A DNA stretch of 17,396 bases from Dimargaris cristalligena (Eukaryota; Kickxellomycota; Dimargaritomycetes; Dimargaritales; Dimargaritaceae). The DNA is taken from contig JANBQC010000587.1 of NCBI GenBank assembly GCA_027576995.1, positions 1-17,396 on the forward strand, in the 5' to 3' direction. Below the pieces are notes generated by a model that made no database searches, was not told the DNA's origin, and saw only the letters and a program-made list of their open reading frames with translations. This document shows, piece after piece, positions 1 through 8,874 of this stretch (its first letter is position 1; the number at the start of each line of letters is the position of its first letter). Position numbers and translations under genes: made by a program.

Positions 1-326
1 AAGTCATAGTACTGGCGGGTACTGTCCATGAGGCTAACGAAGATATGGATCTCTCATGTGGTGTCTGCGAGATATACTGACGGGTGCTATTTTGTGGTTT
101 CGGGACCTTTACCTGTGCTTTGGCTAATGACCTCCATTCAATAATGCACCCACGGACTTCCCTCTGGTGGCCTCGGATAAGTTACCGACCGGGTGTCCCG
201 CGCCAATGCCAAGACCAGCTGTCCCAGTTCAGAACCTTACGAAGGTGCGGTGGCCGACTTGTGGTGAACCCAGCCAATGTGCCGGCCAGTACAACTGTGG
301 CCGATATTCTTAAGTAGCCCTACGAT

Positions 327-497
327 TTAGATGGTCCATGAATTCGGGGTTCGTTTCCAGATATCACTGGCCGGATAGAATGGGAGGGGAATGTACGGAA
401 AGAGACCACCAATTCGGGAGTCCAAAGGAAAAGCCACGGTTACATCAAATAGGCGATGGCAAGGGTAGAAGACAGACACAAGGGTGAATGCGGTCAT
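327..497 (-). pseudogene. Left-arm copy of the small ORF, truncated after 56 codons
   Basis: The ATG at 497 (minus) corresponds to the ATG at 16299 in the right arm. The two frames run colinear without an indel for 56 codons, then this copy has TAA at 329-327 where the right copy has TCG. Further downstream there are more stops and a 7-nt length difference before the conserved Gly-rich stretch is reached in another frame. Of 17 substitutions in the colinear part, 7, 5 and 5 fall at codon positions 1, 2 and 3, so there is no sign of selection on this reading frame. It may be a decayed gene copy, or the frame may never have been coding. Product unknown. Confidence 0.35.
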
Positions 498-540
498 GTT
501 TCAACTAGGGCTGCATTTTCTAGCCTATGTTTTCGATGTT

Positions 541-548
541 TATTTATA
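541..548 (-). promoter_or_regulatory. TATA box (TATAAATA) in the left arm
   Basis: TATAAATA on the minus strand lies at the position equivalent to the TATA box at 16246 in the right arm. The flanking 'atggccatc' upstream and 'aaaatgcagccctag' downstream are conserved in both arms. It would drive transcription toward the left window edge. The distance to the first ATG (516) is about 30 nt, so that ATG would lie near the cap site. Confidence 0.5.
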
Positions 549-880
549 GATGGCGATGGCCATATTGAGATATCCGAAGGGCTGGGTTGCGTTTAGCCCT
601 CGGAGGGTGCAAAGTACCCGCTTCTGGCTGCCTTCTCCCCCCTCCCACTTCGCGTCGACCTTACACTAGTACACTTTCCATACTTGGACAGTATGCCTCC
701 GGTTAAAGTCTCGAAGGAACTGTACTTTAACGGACCAGTCGAATACGAAAAATGCTAGTTGGATGATAGACTGCCTTGCTTCATTTTCCTTTGAAAGTAG
801 TGGCAGTTCAATATGTAGCAACTGGAATGATAAGGGTGTACTTCTGCATAAAACACCGACCAACTACCCATAAAAATACA

Positions 881-1281
881 ATGACTGGCCTCATGTCGCC
901 ATATCCATTGGGCCCTACTCAAGGCAAAAGCCATTTATGAAATCATCACTTGCCCTTGGCGTTTAGAATATAAAAGGGTTCGCGATGTTTATACTGAATT
1001 AAGTATGCTGATTACAGTATTAAGGGAAAAACTATATAACATTATTTACTTCGATTCCGGTCTATGGGAACGTCGAGGAGGTGCTGGGTGCTAGTACCAT
1101 CCATAAATTAGTGCAAAAATGATGCGCAAAACGAACGACATGCTTATTACCCGCCAATTAGTACGCATAAACGCCAACCTGTAGCGTATGCAATGTAAAC
1201 CGCTCCCCCCTCCCTTGTCCGGGGTGGTCCCCAAAAGGACGAGGTGGATAATATACGGCCGTCATACAAACACGAACCGAT
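881..1281. other. Intergenic: BRF1 3' flank, no gene seen
   Basis: This AT-rich stretch separates the repeat arm from the BRF1 stop codon and should contain the BRF1 3' UTR and poly(A) site. No exact AATAAA was found on the minus strand here. No convincing ORF or RNA gene is visible. Confidence 0.5.
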
Positions 1282-3806
1282 TCAATCGTCGTCGTTGTAC
1301 TGGTCGTACTCATCCAGGTAGGCATCTGCCCCCGACGGCCGGGGCAATTCATCGTCGAGGTCGGATATTTCGTCCACGTCCGATAATTCGGGCTCGTGGG
1401 CCCCTCCAGCCACTGTACCGGTGATTTCCAGCATCTCTTCCTGGCCATCCACCCCAGTCGGGATGGCAGTGGCGTCCGGCGAGGCGCGTAGGGAAATGGC
1501 AGGGGATCCGGTGGTCGGGGTAGCTCCATTTCGCTGCGGCAGACCAGTGGCGGGGGCGAACTGCGCAGCGGCGATGATTTCGGGTTTCCGATCGGCATTT
1601 TCGGCAAACAGATTCTCCAATACCGAGTAGTTGATCTTCTTGGACAGTTTTTTGGACGACAGGAGACGCTGGGTAGCTTCCATAGCCGACGACGCCGGGC
1701 CGGTCCCCCAACCCCCACCCCCCGGGCCACCGCCACCCCTTCCCCCCATGCCGTCCGGCCCTTTCTTAGTCCGTCGTTTCCGGGCCCCGGGCAGTCGCGC
1801 CCGGTTAGCCGCTAGGGTTGCGCGAATGGCCTGCTCTTTGAGATAATCGGCGTTGTTATCCATCCACACGGCCGTTTTCTCCTCCACTTCAGGAGCGGTT
1901 AATAGCGTTCCCCGAATTTCGTCGTCGTCGAAATTGTCCCATTTACTCACGTCCTCGTCAAACTTGGCATCGGCCTGGGTCCCCCTAAACTGTTTGGCCA
2001 GGGTGGTCATGCGTTCGTTGGTGACGAACTGGTTGATTTCCGCCAGGAGGGCCCGGTCGCGCTCGTTCATTTTAAGGGGGTTTTGGCGCATGGCCCAGTT
2101 GAATCCGAAGGGGTCTTCTTCGCCGTCGCCGTCGGCATCGTCACCAGACCCGGCCTTACCCCCTCCTCCTCCTTCCAGCCCTTTGGCCCCCGGGTTCAGA
2201 CCCGATTCCGATTCCGCGTTGGGGTCAAAAAGGCGGGTCGATTTGACGCCCCCCCGCCCGTCCTCGGTCTCCACGGTGATGGTCAATTTCATTTCCGCCG
2301 TTTCGGAGTCGCGCGCCTTACGTTTACGGCCCCGTTCGAATGCGGGGGGGTTACACGTTTCCTCGAGCCACACATTGCGGAAGTCAGTGAGGCTCAGTTC
2401 GCTGGAGGGCGTGTTTTTGAATTCGCGTAACCGGTGTTGAATAGTACCCGCTCCGACCTTGGCGACCTGGATAATTTCGCTGTAGGTCCGGTGGAAATTG
2501 TGCATGCGGGCTGCAATGAGCAAACAGGCGCCGCAAATCCCCGCCGGCCGCCGACCCGTTTGGATCCAATCGCGATTCATGCGCTGGACGAGGCGCATGG
2601 CGTCGTCGATGACCCGATTGGTTTTGTTGCCAAATTCCAACAGCATGGCAAACCGCGCAATGTACATGGACGGGTCGACCATGGGGATGATCAAATTAAG
2701 CGCCTGGACGAGCTTGGCAAAGGTTACGCCGAGGAGGAACACGTTGGTCTGGAGAATGTCGCTGAAATCCATGAGCATGTGGCTGGAGCGCTCCTGGCGG
2801 CAGACAATGTAGATACAGGCGGCACAGAGGTTCTGGGTTGGCCGCCCCTTGTTGAAGTTAATGTTGACGGCAAGGGTGTAGTAGCGGTGGGCGGCTTCCT
2901 TGAACCGCTCCGAAAGCCGCAGGGCGGCTCCGATGCTGCCGATGCAACGCCGACCTGATGGATAATGAATCGAAAGGCGAATTTAGAAAGAGGGAGAAGA
3001 GTCAGTGGTTTAATACAATGAATGGACCGCACAGGTTTAGGATCGGCAGTTGGCCCGAAAGTGGATTCGTACGAAATTTAACTATATAGCCCATCTACTT
3101 ACCGTTGGAGAGGGTTTTTTCCCGACTTTGGCCACTGTGCCGTTTACCGTAATGCCCGGAGAGATTGAGTCGACCTGGGGGATATCAATAATACCAGGTT
3201 GGAGCTTTAGTCTATGGAATTTTGATGGAGGGGGCGATCAACGGCTCGGCTCACAGCAGTATGATATCCAACATGGTACTGCTGATGGATGATATAGCCT
3301 ATGATCATTGCTGATGTGACTTAAATCACCTGATTGACAGGGTGGGTCGGCTAATTACCTGATTCAGTTGATACGAGCGAACCCTGCAAAATAGCGGCAC
3401 CAGTGGAGGACTCGCCAAAGGTAATTTCCGATACAATGGTGTTCTCTTCGGTCACCTATACCCCCCGGTAGGAATAATAGAAAAGGCATTACATGGACAT
3501 ATATATATATGAATATAATAATTGAGGTGAGCCAGGCTGTGGGGGTGAATAACAACTCACCTATCATACTCGACGGGCGTTGGAACAGTGTGAATTGAGG
3601 CTCGGACGGTCCCAGGTGGGGGGGAGCATGTCACATTTGCCGTTGGGGTTGGAGTTAAGGTTGGGGCTGAAATGAAGGGGGCTCTGGGTGTACAGAGGAA
3701 CTGCGCAAAAGGGAATTAGACTTACCACACCACATTCGCGGCAAACGGCGTTACCGGCGGCCGAGTCATACTCGATACTACTACTACCACAAGATTGGCA
3801 CTTCAT
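1282..3806 (-). CDS. BRF1: TFIIIB subunit Brf1 (RNA polymerase III initiation factor), four exons
   Basis: Brf1 bridges TFIIIC, TBP and RNA polymerase III at tRNA and 5S genes in the nucleus. Exons on the minus strand are 3806-3726, 3455-3359, 3174-3103 and 2954-1282. The introns (270, 184 and 148 nt) all begin GT and end AG, and their phases join cleanly into 640 aa. Exon 1 encodes a TFIIB-type zinc ribbon with Cys3, Cys6, Cys22 and Cys25. Exon 2 carries the family motif TFGESSTGAA. Exon 3 supplies the conserved SREKTLSNGRR linker. Exon 4 holds two cyclin folds (about 90-170 and 180-270, including QTGRRPAGICGACLL). It also holds the Brf1-specific homology region (about 416-537, with the NADYLKEQ and SKKINY motifs), a Gly-rich insert near 485-502 and an acidic tail from about 604. 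The length is typical of the family. The start is the only ATG that places the zinc ribbon at the N-terminus. Splice sites are inferred from sequence and family conservation, not from transcripts. Confidence 0.95.
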
Positions 3807-4682
3807 GGGTGTCGAGAGTTGTGTGTTCTAAATTGGGGTGGGGTTGGTGGTGTACAGAAAGAGAAACCCGGAGGAGTGGGGGGGTTCTAAGGAGGCGAGC
3901 CCAGCAATAGATAGAGAGGGGCGGTTAAGGGTCTTGGGAGTAGAGTACAGTGCAGTATGGCGGGGGGGTATACAGCTGCACCAGGGCAGAGTGTGTTGTT
4001 AAAGAAATGTAGAGAGAGATAAGGACAAAAGGTGGGGACTACCGCAAGAAAAGGATCGGGAATGCGAATGTGAAGACGAATACGAATACGAATACGAAAA
4101 AAAATAACAGCGAGGTTTCAAAGGAATTAGCAGGGTAAAATGGGGCAATGGGGTACAGAAGTTAAACCATACCAGTAGTATATACATTTGATACTTTTTT
4201 ACCTGCTAATACTTGGATAATAAGATAGGGTAGTGTGATTAAAAGGGGAAGCGCAAGTGAGGGGAGCGCGGGCCATTGGGGTAATTCGACAAGGGCAACT
4301 ATGTAGCAATTCCTCTTCCCTGCTTCTGCCTCTCCTTCTTTCTCTCTCTGAATCGAACTCGGGGCCGTGGAGAGGAATAACACCACTACACCATATTAAT
4401 TACTCCTTCTCCCCTCAGGTTACACCCCTTTCGGCTTCGATTCTTCGACTTTCAATTGGCCCGTTGCAATTTGAAACATTTTTCTCCAAGGTGAAGCCCC
4501 CCCACACTTCTCGCGTCTTAAACTACATTGCCTAAACACGTAGAATCATCCCTACCAATTGATTTGTATTAGTAAACAATACCCACACAGCTTTATGCTA
4601 ATAATGTACACGTTCTAGGGTGAAAAAATAATCATAACAAAACAAGGATGGACCGCCCCCCCCACACTGTATGGCTCGCGAA
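3807..4682. other. Intergenic between BRF1 and XRCC3, with a simple repeat
   Basis: This stretch holds the BRF1 5' flank and XRCC3 3' flank. It contains a short tandem run of the hexamer ACGAAT (about 4077-4097), purine-rich tracts and a tRNA-like relic at 4350-4398. The open frames here are short, low in complexity and match nothing I recognise, so no protein gene is called. Confidence 0.5.
4350..4398 (-). pseudogene. tRNA-Glu-like relic with intact A-box and B-box motifs
   Basis: On the minus strand ATATGGTGTAGTGG contains an exact match to the A-box consensus (4393-4383), and GTTCGATTC (4358-4350) matches the B-box core. The stretch between them resembles eukaryotic tRNA-Glu with a CTC anticodon ('tattcc', then 'tctc'), but it is about 9 nt shorter than a normal tRNA. 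The T stem does not pair well, and the 3' side runs into a purine repeat instead of an acceptor stem. No downstream T-run terminator is visible. It is therefore probably a degenerate tRNA or tRNA-derived fragment, not a functional tRNA. Chance similarity is possible. Confidence 0.4.
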
Positions 4683-5603
4683 TCAACAGCCGTGCACTCC
4701 AGTCGCGTCAATATAGTAAGGCACGTTTTTAGACGCGATATAGGGAGAGCTGACCACTTTTAGGCAGTTGATGCGGTGGGGCGCCTCCCGCACCGCGGGG
4801 TTACGTATGAGTAATAGCCGGGTATTAACACATTGGGACCAACACATGCCCAGAGCGGGTTTCACCGCGGGGGGGTCACTGATTAGAAGCGAGGCCGAAC
4901 CACCGCCATGGGGAGGAGGGCCCTGACCGTCGGGTCGGACCACGTCTGTGACTTGGTTAACACAAACGATGGCCACCCCATACTCCTCGCCGAGCCGCCG
5001 TAACCGCTGGCTCAGCTGCAGTAGCGTATGTTGCCGCTGGGCGTAGAAATCCATCCGGCGGACCTGGCCCCGTCGACTTGCGTCAAGAGCCGTGAGTTCT
5101 TCGCTGCGGAAATTGGCCGCGATGGAATCAATAACCACGAGTTTAACGCGCCCGCGGGCCAGTAGCACGGGGAGCTGGTAGGTTAATAGGTGGTCCTGGG
5201 TTACCACGTCGGTGAGGTGGGATAGTAGAATACGGTCGCTCCAAGGAATACGGGAAGAAGAAGATGCAGACTCTGGTGGTTGGAGTGGTGGCCAGTGGCC
5301 AGCATGGCGCTGGGCCAAGGCCTCGGCTAGACCGAACAGCCGGTTGGACGGAAACAGGTCTTCGGTCGAAAAGTAAATCGCGTCCCCGTCGAGTCCGCCC
5401 AGGGCCCGGGGGAGCTGGGCCATCAAGCAGAGTTGCAGGCATAGCTGCGTTTTACCCGTGGCGCTAGACCCGGCGATCTCGGTGACCCCCCCTACGGCAA
5501 TACCGCCCTCGAGGGCCTGGTCCAGTCGGGGGTCGCCCGTAGTCAAGAAGTGCTGTCGCTCTAGCAACTGGCGAGCTGTGCAGGGCGGGCCGAACTCCGA
5601 CAT
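4683..5603 (-). CDS. XRCC3: Rad51 paralogue, XRCC3/Rad57 type (recombinational DNA repair)
   Basis: Rad51 paralogues of this type help load and stabilise Rad51 filaments during homologous recombination in the nucleus. From the ATG at 5603 the protein is 306 aa. It has Walker A GSSATGKT (residues 45-52), a RecA-core segment AIYFSTEDLFPSNRL, Walker B LVVID (about 155-159), VCVNQV (about 213-218), and near the C-terminus PALGMCW and YYIDATGVHG. All of these match XRCC3/Rad57 more closely than Rad51 itself. The frame stays open to an ATG at 5732, but the extra 43 residues are unlike the family, so ATG 5603 (or 5609) is preferred. Against human XRCC3 (346 aa) the N-terminal helix-hairpin-helix region of about 60-75 residues is missing. 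No obvious exon for it was found upstream. The gene is intronless as read. Confidence 0.88.
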   Translation of the reverse strand: MSEFGPPCTARQLLERQHFLTTGDPRLDQALEGGIAVGGVTEIAGSSATGKTQLCLQLCLMAQLPRALGGLDGDAIYFSTEDLFPSNRLFGLAEALAQRHAGHWPPLQPPESASSSSRIPWSDRILLSHLTDVVTQDHLLTYQLPVLLARGRVKLVVIDSIAANFRSEELTALDASRRGQVRRMDFYAQRQHTLLQLSQRLRRLGEEYGVAIVCVNQVTDVVRPDGQGPPPHGGGSASLLISDPPAVKPALGMCWSQCVNTRLLLIRNPAVREAPHRINCLKVVSSPYIASKNVPYYIDATGVHGC

Positions 5604-6075
5604 AGTCATAACAATAGGGAAAATAGGCACTGGACGGTCCCAAAAGTAATAGGCGGCGGGAATGAGGCCCGGGTAATGGGGAATAGAGGGAGAGCGAGAG
5701 AGAGAGAGAGGAAACAACGGCCAGTGATACATGAAGAAGGTGTGGTCGTTATTTCTTGTTGGTTATAGCGAGTAGCTTATTAAGAGAAACACAGTCAGGC
5801 AGAAGGTGGCAGTGTATATACCCAAGTGATTGATTAGGTTGGCCTATAGCCCACTTGCCCTTTTTATTCACCAATATGTAAGTATTACTTTCATTCGCGG
5901 GCTTTAATAATCAGGACTGCTTTCCCGTCCGCAGCACCCACTTACACTTACAGTCGCTCCCAATGAATTAAAGCAATGGAGTTTATTACATAGGGCTTGT
6001 CCCAGCCCTTTATTCAAGGCAATAGATTTCCCGGGTAAGTAAATGTCGCTTGGTTCAAAAGGTGTCCCGATCCAG
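5604..6075. other. Intergenic between XRCC3 and HEN1
   Basis: This contains the XRCC3 5' flank, with a GA-rich microsatellite at about 5689-5711 on the plus strand (CT-rich in the transcribed sense), and the HEN1 3' UTR with two AATAAA signals. A 62-codon minus-strand frame overlapping the HEN1 end is not credible as a gene. Confidence 0.5.
6009..6014 (-). terminator. Poly(A) signal AATAAA for HEN1
   Basis: AATAAA on the minus strand lies about 62 nt past the HEN1 stop codon. A second copy lies at 5987-5982. The spacing suits a short fungal 3' UTR. Confidence 0.5.
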
Positions 6076-7892
6076 TTAGTGCCAGCCTTCAACAGTTGGG
6101 CTTGGGTTAGGATTCGGGCTAGTCCCGCTCTCTACCATCTGGTCCGCTAAATCTAGCTGAATAGGAACTGTTCCATCCTCGGGTATCTGTTCGATTAAGG
6201 CATCCCAGTTCGGCCAGCCCCCTCCCGGGTTTACTACGGGCTCATCCCTTGCTTCTCCCCAGCCGTAGCGGGCCCGTCTGATGGCCTCGTCCTCCGACAC
6301 CGGCCCGTCGGTTGGGGCTATTTCACTAGAGACACCTTCCTCGCCTTCGCGGCTGTCGGATGCTTGCTCGGTGGAAATATCCCAGTCCGCTGAGCCTCGA
6401 CCAAGATTATCATCCGGCGGCGCCCACATGGGAGATAAACTGGGCTCCGAAAACTCGTCAGAGGATGACCAATCGTCTCCCCTATCATTAATCGAATCGT
6501 TGGCGGGGGGCTCCGGGTACTTCGGGAGGATACCCTTATAGAATATCTTGACGTTATCGTACCGGTCGAAATACGACGCCTTGAAATCGGGCTCACCTTC
6601 CATCCACATGCAAGGGTGCTTGCGCAGCGCGTCACATAGACCGTATCGGGTCTTGACGGCTAACTGAACGGGGTATAAGAACAGCCGATAAAAATCGAGT
6701 GAGTAGGTTTGGACGGCGTCAGGGTTGGGGTTGGAGCTAATAATGGTATTAGCGTTGGCGGCGGTTGATTCGTCATCACTCATGGCCTCCGAGCCCGACA
6801 CGTCGTCCCGTCGGGTAATATATAGCAATTGGAGCTCAGCCTCCTTTTGGACAATCTCGAGTATTTCGGCCTCCGTGTACTCCCGGTCGTGGTGGGGATA
6901 GGTGATATCATAGACCAGCTCGTGGACGGGTTCGTTGGGGGTCGATGCGGGGGGTATTTGCGGGAGGACTACCATACCGTCTTGGTCGTCGATTCGAGTG
7001 AACAGGGCCACTTGGCTAGTGGGACCGATCCCATCCTGGATCGATTGGCGGGTTTCTCCAACGCCGTAGTATTCCACGGTGTACCGGTATTGCTTAGCGG
7101 CGTCCGCACACCAATCCTGAAATTCGGCGCGGGTCCATTCGAACTTGTGGTCCCAGTGGCGGAACCGGGCCCCCGGGGTGCCGTACTGGAGGTCGGGATA
7201 GTAGACATTGTACTCCGCATTCGGGGTGGTGACAATGAACCGGCGGGGCCGGTAACGGCCCAGTACCATGGGGCACACCTGCGCCAGAATATCGGGAAGC
7301 AAGTGCTCAATCACCTCGGCGCTGACGATACAGTCCAGGTTCTGGAACCGCCGATTGTAATGGGCTAGGGATCCTTGGAACAACTTGATATTCAGAGGGT
7401 GGGGCCGCGGGCAGTCTTCGTCCTCGGGTAGGACGCAGCATTGCTGGTTGGCCTGGTCAAGGTCATCCCGGTTGACGTCCAGGCCATAGAGCTGGGTGAT
7501 GGTAATGTCCGACTGGGTTGGTAGTAGGAATTGGAGCAGGCTACCTTCACCACAGCCCAAATCAAGGACCTGTTTAATATACAACGAGAACAGGGAATTG
7601 TATGTGGATATATAGATATCAAGTAATGGAGGGGCTGGGGGAATTAGAGCGGGGTTTCCGGGTAATGAAATTATATTCAATTAAAAAAAGGCCAAAGCCA
7701 ACCATACAACGTTAAAGCGAGGGTAATACATCAACAACGACTACTTTCATATAGAAGGGTCCTTGGCTGAGGTTGAATACCTACCGTTTGGGTCGAATCG
7801 TCCTGGTAAATAATATCGGCTACTAGGCGTCGGCGCTGGCGCCAAATGGGGTTGCCGAAGAAGGCCTGGGGGGTACCGATGTCGCTGTCCAT
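6076..7892 (-). CDS. HEN1: Small RNA 2'-O-methyltransferase Hen1, two exons
   Basis: Hen1 uses S-adenosylmethionine to methylate the 2'-OH of the 3'-terminal nucleotide of small RNAs, protecting them from tailing and decay. Exons are 7892-7785 (36 codons) and 7569-6076, joined in phase 0 across a 215-nt GT-AG intron, giving 533 aa. Exon 1 supplies the conserved start of the domain (FFGNPIWRQRRRLVADII), and exon 2 resumes exactly at VLDLGCGEGS, the SAM-binding motif I. Metal-coordinating residues of the family are all present: Glu121, Glu124 and His125 in EVIEH, and His177 in DHKFEW. The motifs TTPNAEYN and YYGVGE also fit. The domain ends near residue 230. The remaining 300 residues are acidic and mostly low in complexity, with a more ordered stretch around YPVQLAVKTRYGLCDAL. 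The second exon is also open upstream to an ATG at 7680, but that start would lack the domain's N-terminus. Confidence 0.92.
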
Positions 7893-8874
7893 GGGAGGAG
7901 GGGCTATGCGGGAAGTCGGGTGGAGTAGGAAATGAAAAGGTAAAACACAGTAGAGTGCGGAAAGGGTTATGGGTACTTGCTAATTGAGAGGGGTGCACGC
8001 CCGGCGAGGGGTTTAAGTACGGCGGGAGAAGGGTGGGTGGGTAGAAGGGCACCATTGGCCTACTGAGAGGTGGAAGCCGAAGAAAGAAGCGGCAGAGAAA
8101 GTGGGAACGGGCTTGGAAGACCGGGAAGGAACAAAGTCGAAGGATTCCCAGCGGACCGCCTTCGGAAACCCAGCCACCGTCGGTTGCCTCTAGAACTAGG
8201 AAACTTGAACCATTCGGGGAAAAGGTATCGAAGGCTGTTTGCTATTCCGCCTTACCTTACCTTGCTTTGCTTCACTTCTTCATTTTACTTTACCCTGCGC
8301 CATTCGGCCTTGTAAAAGGACCCTGGGCAGAGTTCGACCCGGGTGGGATTCCCTCGGCTAGGCCGCCCGTCGTCTCGCGTGGTTTGGTGACTATGGTCCC
8401 TGTCTATTCTGGAGTTTGTGACGTGGCGAGTTTTCAAGTATAGGAGAGGTGGGAGGTCCTTTAAACGCGGTGTGTATGCGCCAGATTCCCCTCCCTCCAC
8501 AAACTGCCCTGGGCCACATAGGTCGAGGGGTCAACCTCCCCGTACCTAGCCATCTGTCTCTCTTTGTTTCTATATCCGTCTTCATTTCACTCCATGCTTC
8601 TCTAGTTCTACTCCCATCTGTCCGTTTCTAGCTCGTTTTGTCGTCGTCTGTCGTGTTCGGCCTTCCTCTCTTCTACGTCACTGTTGGCCCCATTCACACT
8701 CAATCCTCCCCATCTGGCCTCCAAACGCCCCGCTTAGACTCTAAATTTTATCCTCTTCCCCTTCGATTCCGACACGCGTCTCCCCCCCTCTCTCCTCTCT
8801 TTGTTTATCGGCCCCTTATTACTTTACATATTATTTTGTCCGCAACCTCCAGCGCCCTGCCCTTTGTATCACTC
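7893..8874. other. Divergent intergenic region between HEN1 and SEC16
   Basis: This 982-nt region must carry both the HEN1 promoter (minus) and the SEC16 promoter and 5' UTR (plus). The last 350 nt before SEC16 are strongly pyrimidine-rich on the plus strand. A run of short direct repeats of the type CCTTA/GCTT lies near 8253-8295. No clear TATA box was identified, and small open frames here have no recognisable content. An unrecognised 5' non-coding exon of SEC16 is possible. Confidence 0.5.

Larger units (their letters stand above)
1..880 (-). repeat. Left arm of a diverged 0.85-kb inverted repeat
   Basis: Read on the minus strand, this stretch aligns with the plus strand at about 15930-16830. 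The best block is 525-414 (minus) against 16271-16382 (plus): 112 nt, no gaps, 103 identities by hand count. A second block, around 'ctggaaacgaaccccgaatt' at 360-341, matches 16437-16456 and is almost identical over about 48 nt. Matches continue outward to the window edge ('gttagcct' at 38-31 with 16791-16798) and inward through 'ctttaaccggagg' near 705-690, fading at roughly 840-900. The inner limit is therefore approximate and the outer limit is not visible. No transposase, long terminal repeat or target-site duplication was seen. Confidence 0.85.

Noticed and set aside
84..317. 77-codon plus-strand ORF in the left arm
   Set aside because: It is antisense to the better-supported orientation of the arm. 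Its right-arm counterpart shares only a short HPRT[ST]LW-like segment, and substitutions there fall mainly at non-synonymous positions.
1421..2958. Several long plus-strand ORFs (up to 195 codons) opposite BRF1
   Set aside because: They are mirror frames of GC-rich BRF1 exon 4, with low-complexity composition. The Brf1 frame explains the region fully.
5904..6092. 62-codon minus-strand ORF at the end of HEN1
   Set aside because: It overlaps the HEN1 stop and its poly(A) signals and is best read as 3' UTR.
8331..8341. B-box-like 'agttcgacccg' upstream of SEC16
   Set aside because: No A box at suitable spacing and no cloverleaf could be drawn.
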